Of a DNA stretch of 22,574 nt, positions 21,624 to 22,574 are shown piece after piece (the stretch's first letter is position 1; every line of letters begins with the position of its first letter). A model generated the notes under the pieces. The model did no database searches and had not been told where the DNA came from. It worked only from the letters and a program-made list of their open reading frames with translations. Position numbers and translations under genes: made by a program. This stretch comes from JANXQG01 sp037147235. GTDB taxonomy: Bacteria; Planctomycetota; Planctomycetia; Pirellulales; Thermoguttaceae. The stretch lies in the NCBI GenBank assembly GCA_037147235.1, contig JBAWVO010000082.1:1-22574 (forward strand). Direction: 5' to 3'.

Positions 21624-22517
21624 TTACTTTCCCGCAAAGAGCAACAGGACCGCGGTTGTGTTAAACGCGATGTGGAGCACCACCGACGGAGCGATCCGGT
21701 GCGTGCGACGATAGAGCACGCCGAGTACCAGTGCCAGAAAGAATAGCGGGATGGGGTCGGGCGCGTAGTCAATCCCCGCCCACGTCACCAGCCCTGTCAA
21801 TGAGACTTGAAGCATCAGTATCGGTGGCGTGGCAGCCAGGAGGGCCAAAATACCTAGTTTGGCGTCGGAGCGGAGTTTTTCCGGCTTCCAGCCCAGATCG
21901 GCTGCGGTCGCCCCTACGGCAAATCGCAACAATACGATCGCCAGACCGAGCATCACAAGATCGGCCGCCATCTGCCCGAGAAACAAACCGGTCAGGTATT
22001 GTGTCGAAAGCGGCGTTTTGCCGGAACGGAGATGCATCAGGGCGAAAATCGTTGCGGGCAACACGATCGGAATCCAAGAAACCGGGACCGCCCGCAATTT
22101 TGGATATTTCCGTCGCTGGCGACTCCAAACCGCTTCCAGCCAGCCTTGCAGCAAGACCCGAAAGAGAAATTCCTCGAACAAGGGTGCCACGAGGACGGCC
22201 ATGATCACGGCGATGGCGACCGCGCTGGGATTGCCGCTACGGAGTAATTGTTCGGCCTCATGATCCAATTCAGGCTTTTGATCTGACGCTCGTTGCGCGG
22301 CATCAGATCCCATCCATGCCTGGACGGCCACTGTCGCCATTACAGGGAGCAGCAAACCGATGAGGATGATAAAAAACACATCCTGTGCCTGCCAGGGAAC
22401 CGGCCGTCGTCGAGCCAGCGGGATGATCGGATTGCCCCGCTGCCATTGGGTGGTGATCCATACCCATAGGCCCGTGCTGACGGCCAGAACGACCACGAAA
22501 ATAGCCACTTGCAGCAT
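21624..22517 (-). CDS. CPBP family intramembrane glutamic/metallo-protease
   Basis: This is a 297-residue polytopic membrane protein. All three CPBP (Abi/Rce1-type) motifs are present: EEFLFR with Glu115, Glu116 and Arg120; FALMH with Phe158 and His162; and HIAFN with His282 and Asn286. Rce1 cleaves prenylated proteins; bacterial members act in bacteriocin self-immunity, protein processing or signalling, and the substrate here is unknown. Motifs two and three are about 120 residues apart, more than usual; the inserted part (AADLGWKPEKLRSDAKLGILALLAA) looks like the segment that often precedes motif one. The ATG at 22517 has GGAGAG 8 bases upstream, supplied by a palindromic repeat element that continues past the window edge. 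Confidence 0.92.
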   Translation of the reverse strand: MLQVAIFVVVLAVSTGLWVWITTQWQRGNPIIPLARRRPVPWQAQDVFFIILIGLLLPVMATVAVQAWMGSDAAQRASDQKPELDHEAEQLLRSGNPSAVAIAVIMAVLVAPLFEEFLFRVLLQGWLEAVWSRQRRKYPKLRAVPVSWIPIVLPATIFALMHLRSGKTPLSTQYLTGLFLGQMAADLVMLGLAIVLLRFAVGATAADLGWKPEKLRSDAKLGILALLAATPPILMLQVSLTGLVTWAGIDYAPDPIPLFFLALVLGVLYRRTHRIAPSVVLHIAFNTTAVLLLFAGK

Positions 22518-22523
22518 TATTTC

Positions 22524-22574
22524 GGCTCTCCGCCGGGTTTGCGGATAATTGTGGTGCGGGCGTCCCGCCTGCCC
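22524..22574 (+). mobile_element. MITE-like palindromic element, long type, copy 3 (cut by the window edge)
   Basis: It begins GGCTCTCCGCCGGGTTTGCG and continues into the GTGCGGGCGTCCCGCCTGCC arm, matching the first ~50 bases of copy 1 in the same orientation. The right half lies outside the window. The predicted 8-bp target duplication on the left would be ATTATTTC (22516-22523). It lies just upstream of the CPBP protease start. Confidence 0.75.
22526..22531 (-). promoter_or_regulatory. Ribosome binding site of the CPBP gene, formed by the repeat end
   Basis: GGAGAG on the minus strand is the inverted terminal sequence of the palindromic element, 8 bases before the ATG at 22517. No other ribosome site is visible in that gap. 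Confidence 0.55.

Overview
The window looks like part of a planctomycete chromosome, most plausibly Pirellulales-like. The evidence is a DUF1559 prepilin-like protein, a secreted SUMF1-type protein, FHA proteins, a Cys-rich HEAT protein, a Cys-rich 'wall-type' secreted protein, two adjacent ClpP paralogues next to trigger factor, and several families of palindromic dispersed repeats. Taxonomy is inferred from gene content only. No rRNA, CRISPR array or autonomous transposase gene was seen.

Layout: 1-2262 holds two minus-strand secreted proteins, an alpha/beta hydrolase cut by the left edge and a SUMF1-like protein, separated by a probable intrinsic terminator. 2263-2731 is non-coding and contains two 55-bp tandem repeats and a small hairpin. 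2732-9432 is a compact plus-strand cluster of three genes: a PAAR spike-tip protein, an FHA protein with a C-terminal DUF4123-like (T6SS adaptor type) domain, and a 1769-residue membrane-anchored protein with a caspase-like domain and a von Willebrand A domain. This is the most unusual locus in the window. It has the tip-adaptor-cargo order of secretion-system effector modules, with an unexpected domain combination. 9442-11624 holds a Cys-rich HEAT protein (minus) and a Cys-rich secreted protein (plus). 11792-17376 is a minus-strand series read in the order tRNA-Gly, tig, clpP, clpP, lipoprotein, DUF1559 protein. 17644-22517 holds an FHA protein, a GrpB-family protein, an S41 peptidase without a PDZ domain, a TIM-barrel isomerase-like protein and a CPBP intramembrane protease.

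A second theme is mobile-looking repeat DNA. A 108-111 bp element with GGCTCTCCGC/GCGGAGAGCC ends occurs three times (the third copy is cut by the right edge). The two complete copies are flanked by 8-bp direct repeats, one exact and one with a single mismatch, as expected of a MITE. A related shorter element occurs twice. One copy is 87 bp long and lies in frame within the start of the DUF1559 gene, adding about 29 residues ahead of the prepilin leader. One copy of the long element places a Shine-Dalgarno-like GGAGAG just upstream of the CPBP protease gene. Further inverted repeats lie at 11637-11770 (a half copy at 17505-17540) and 14099-14223.
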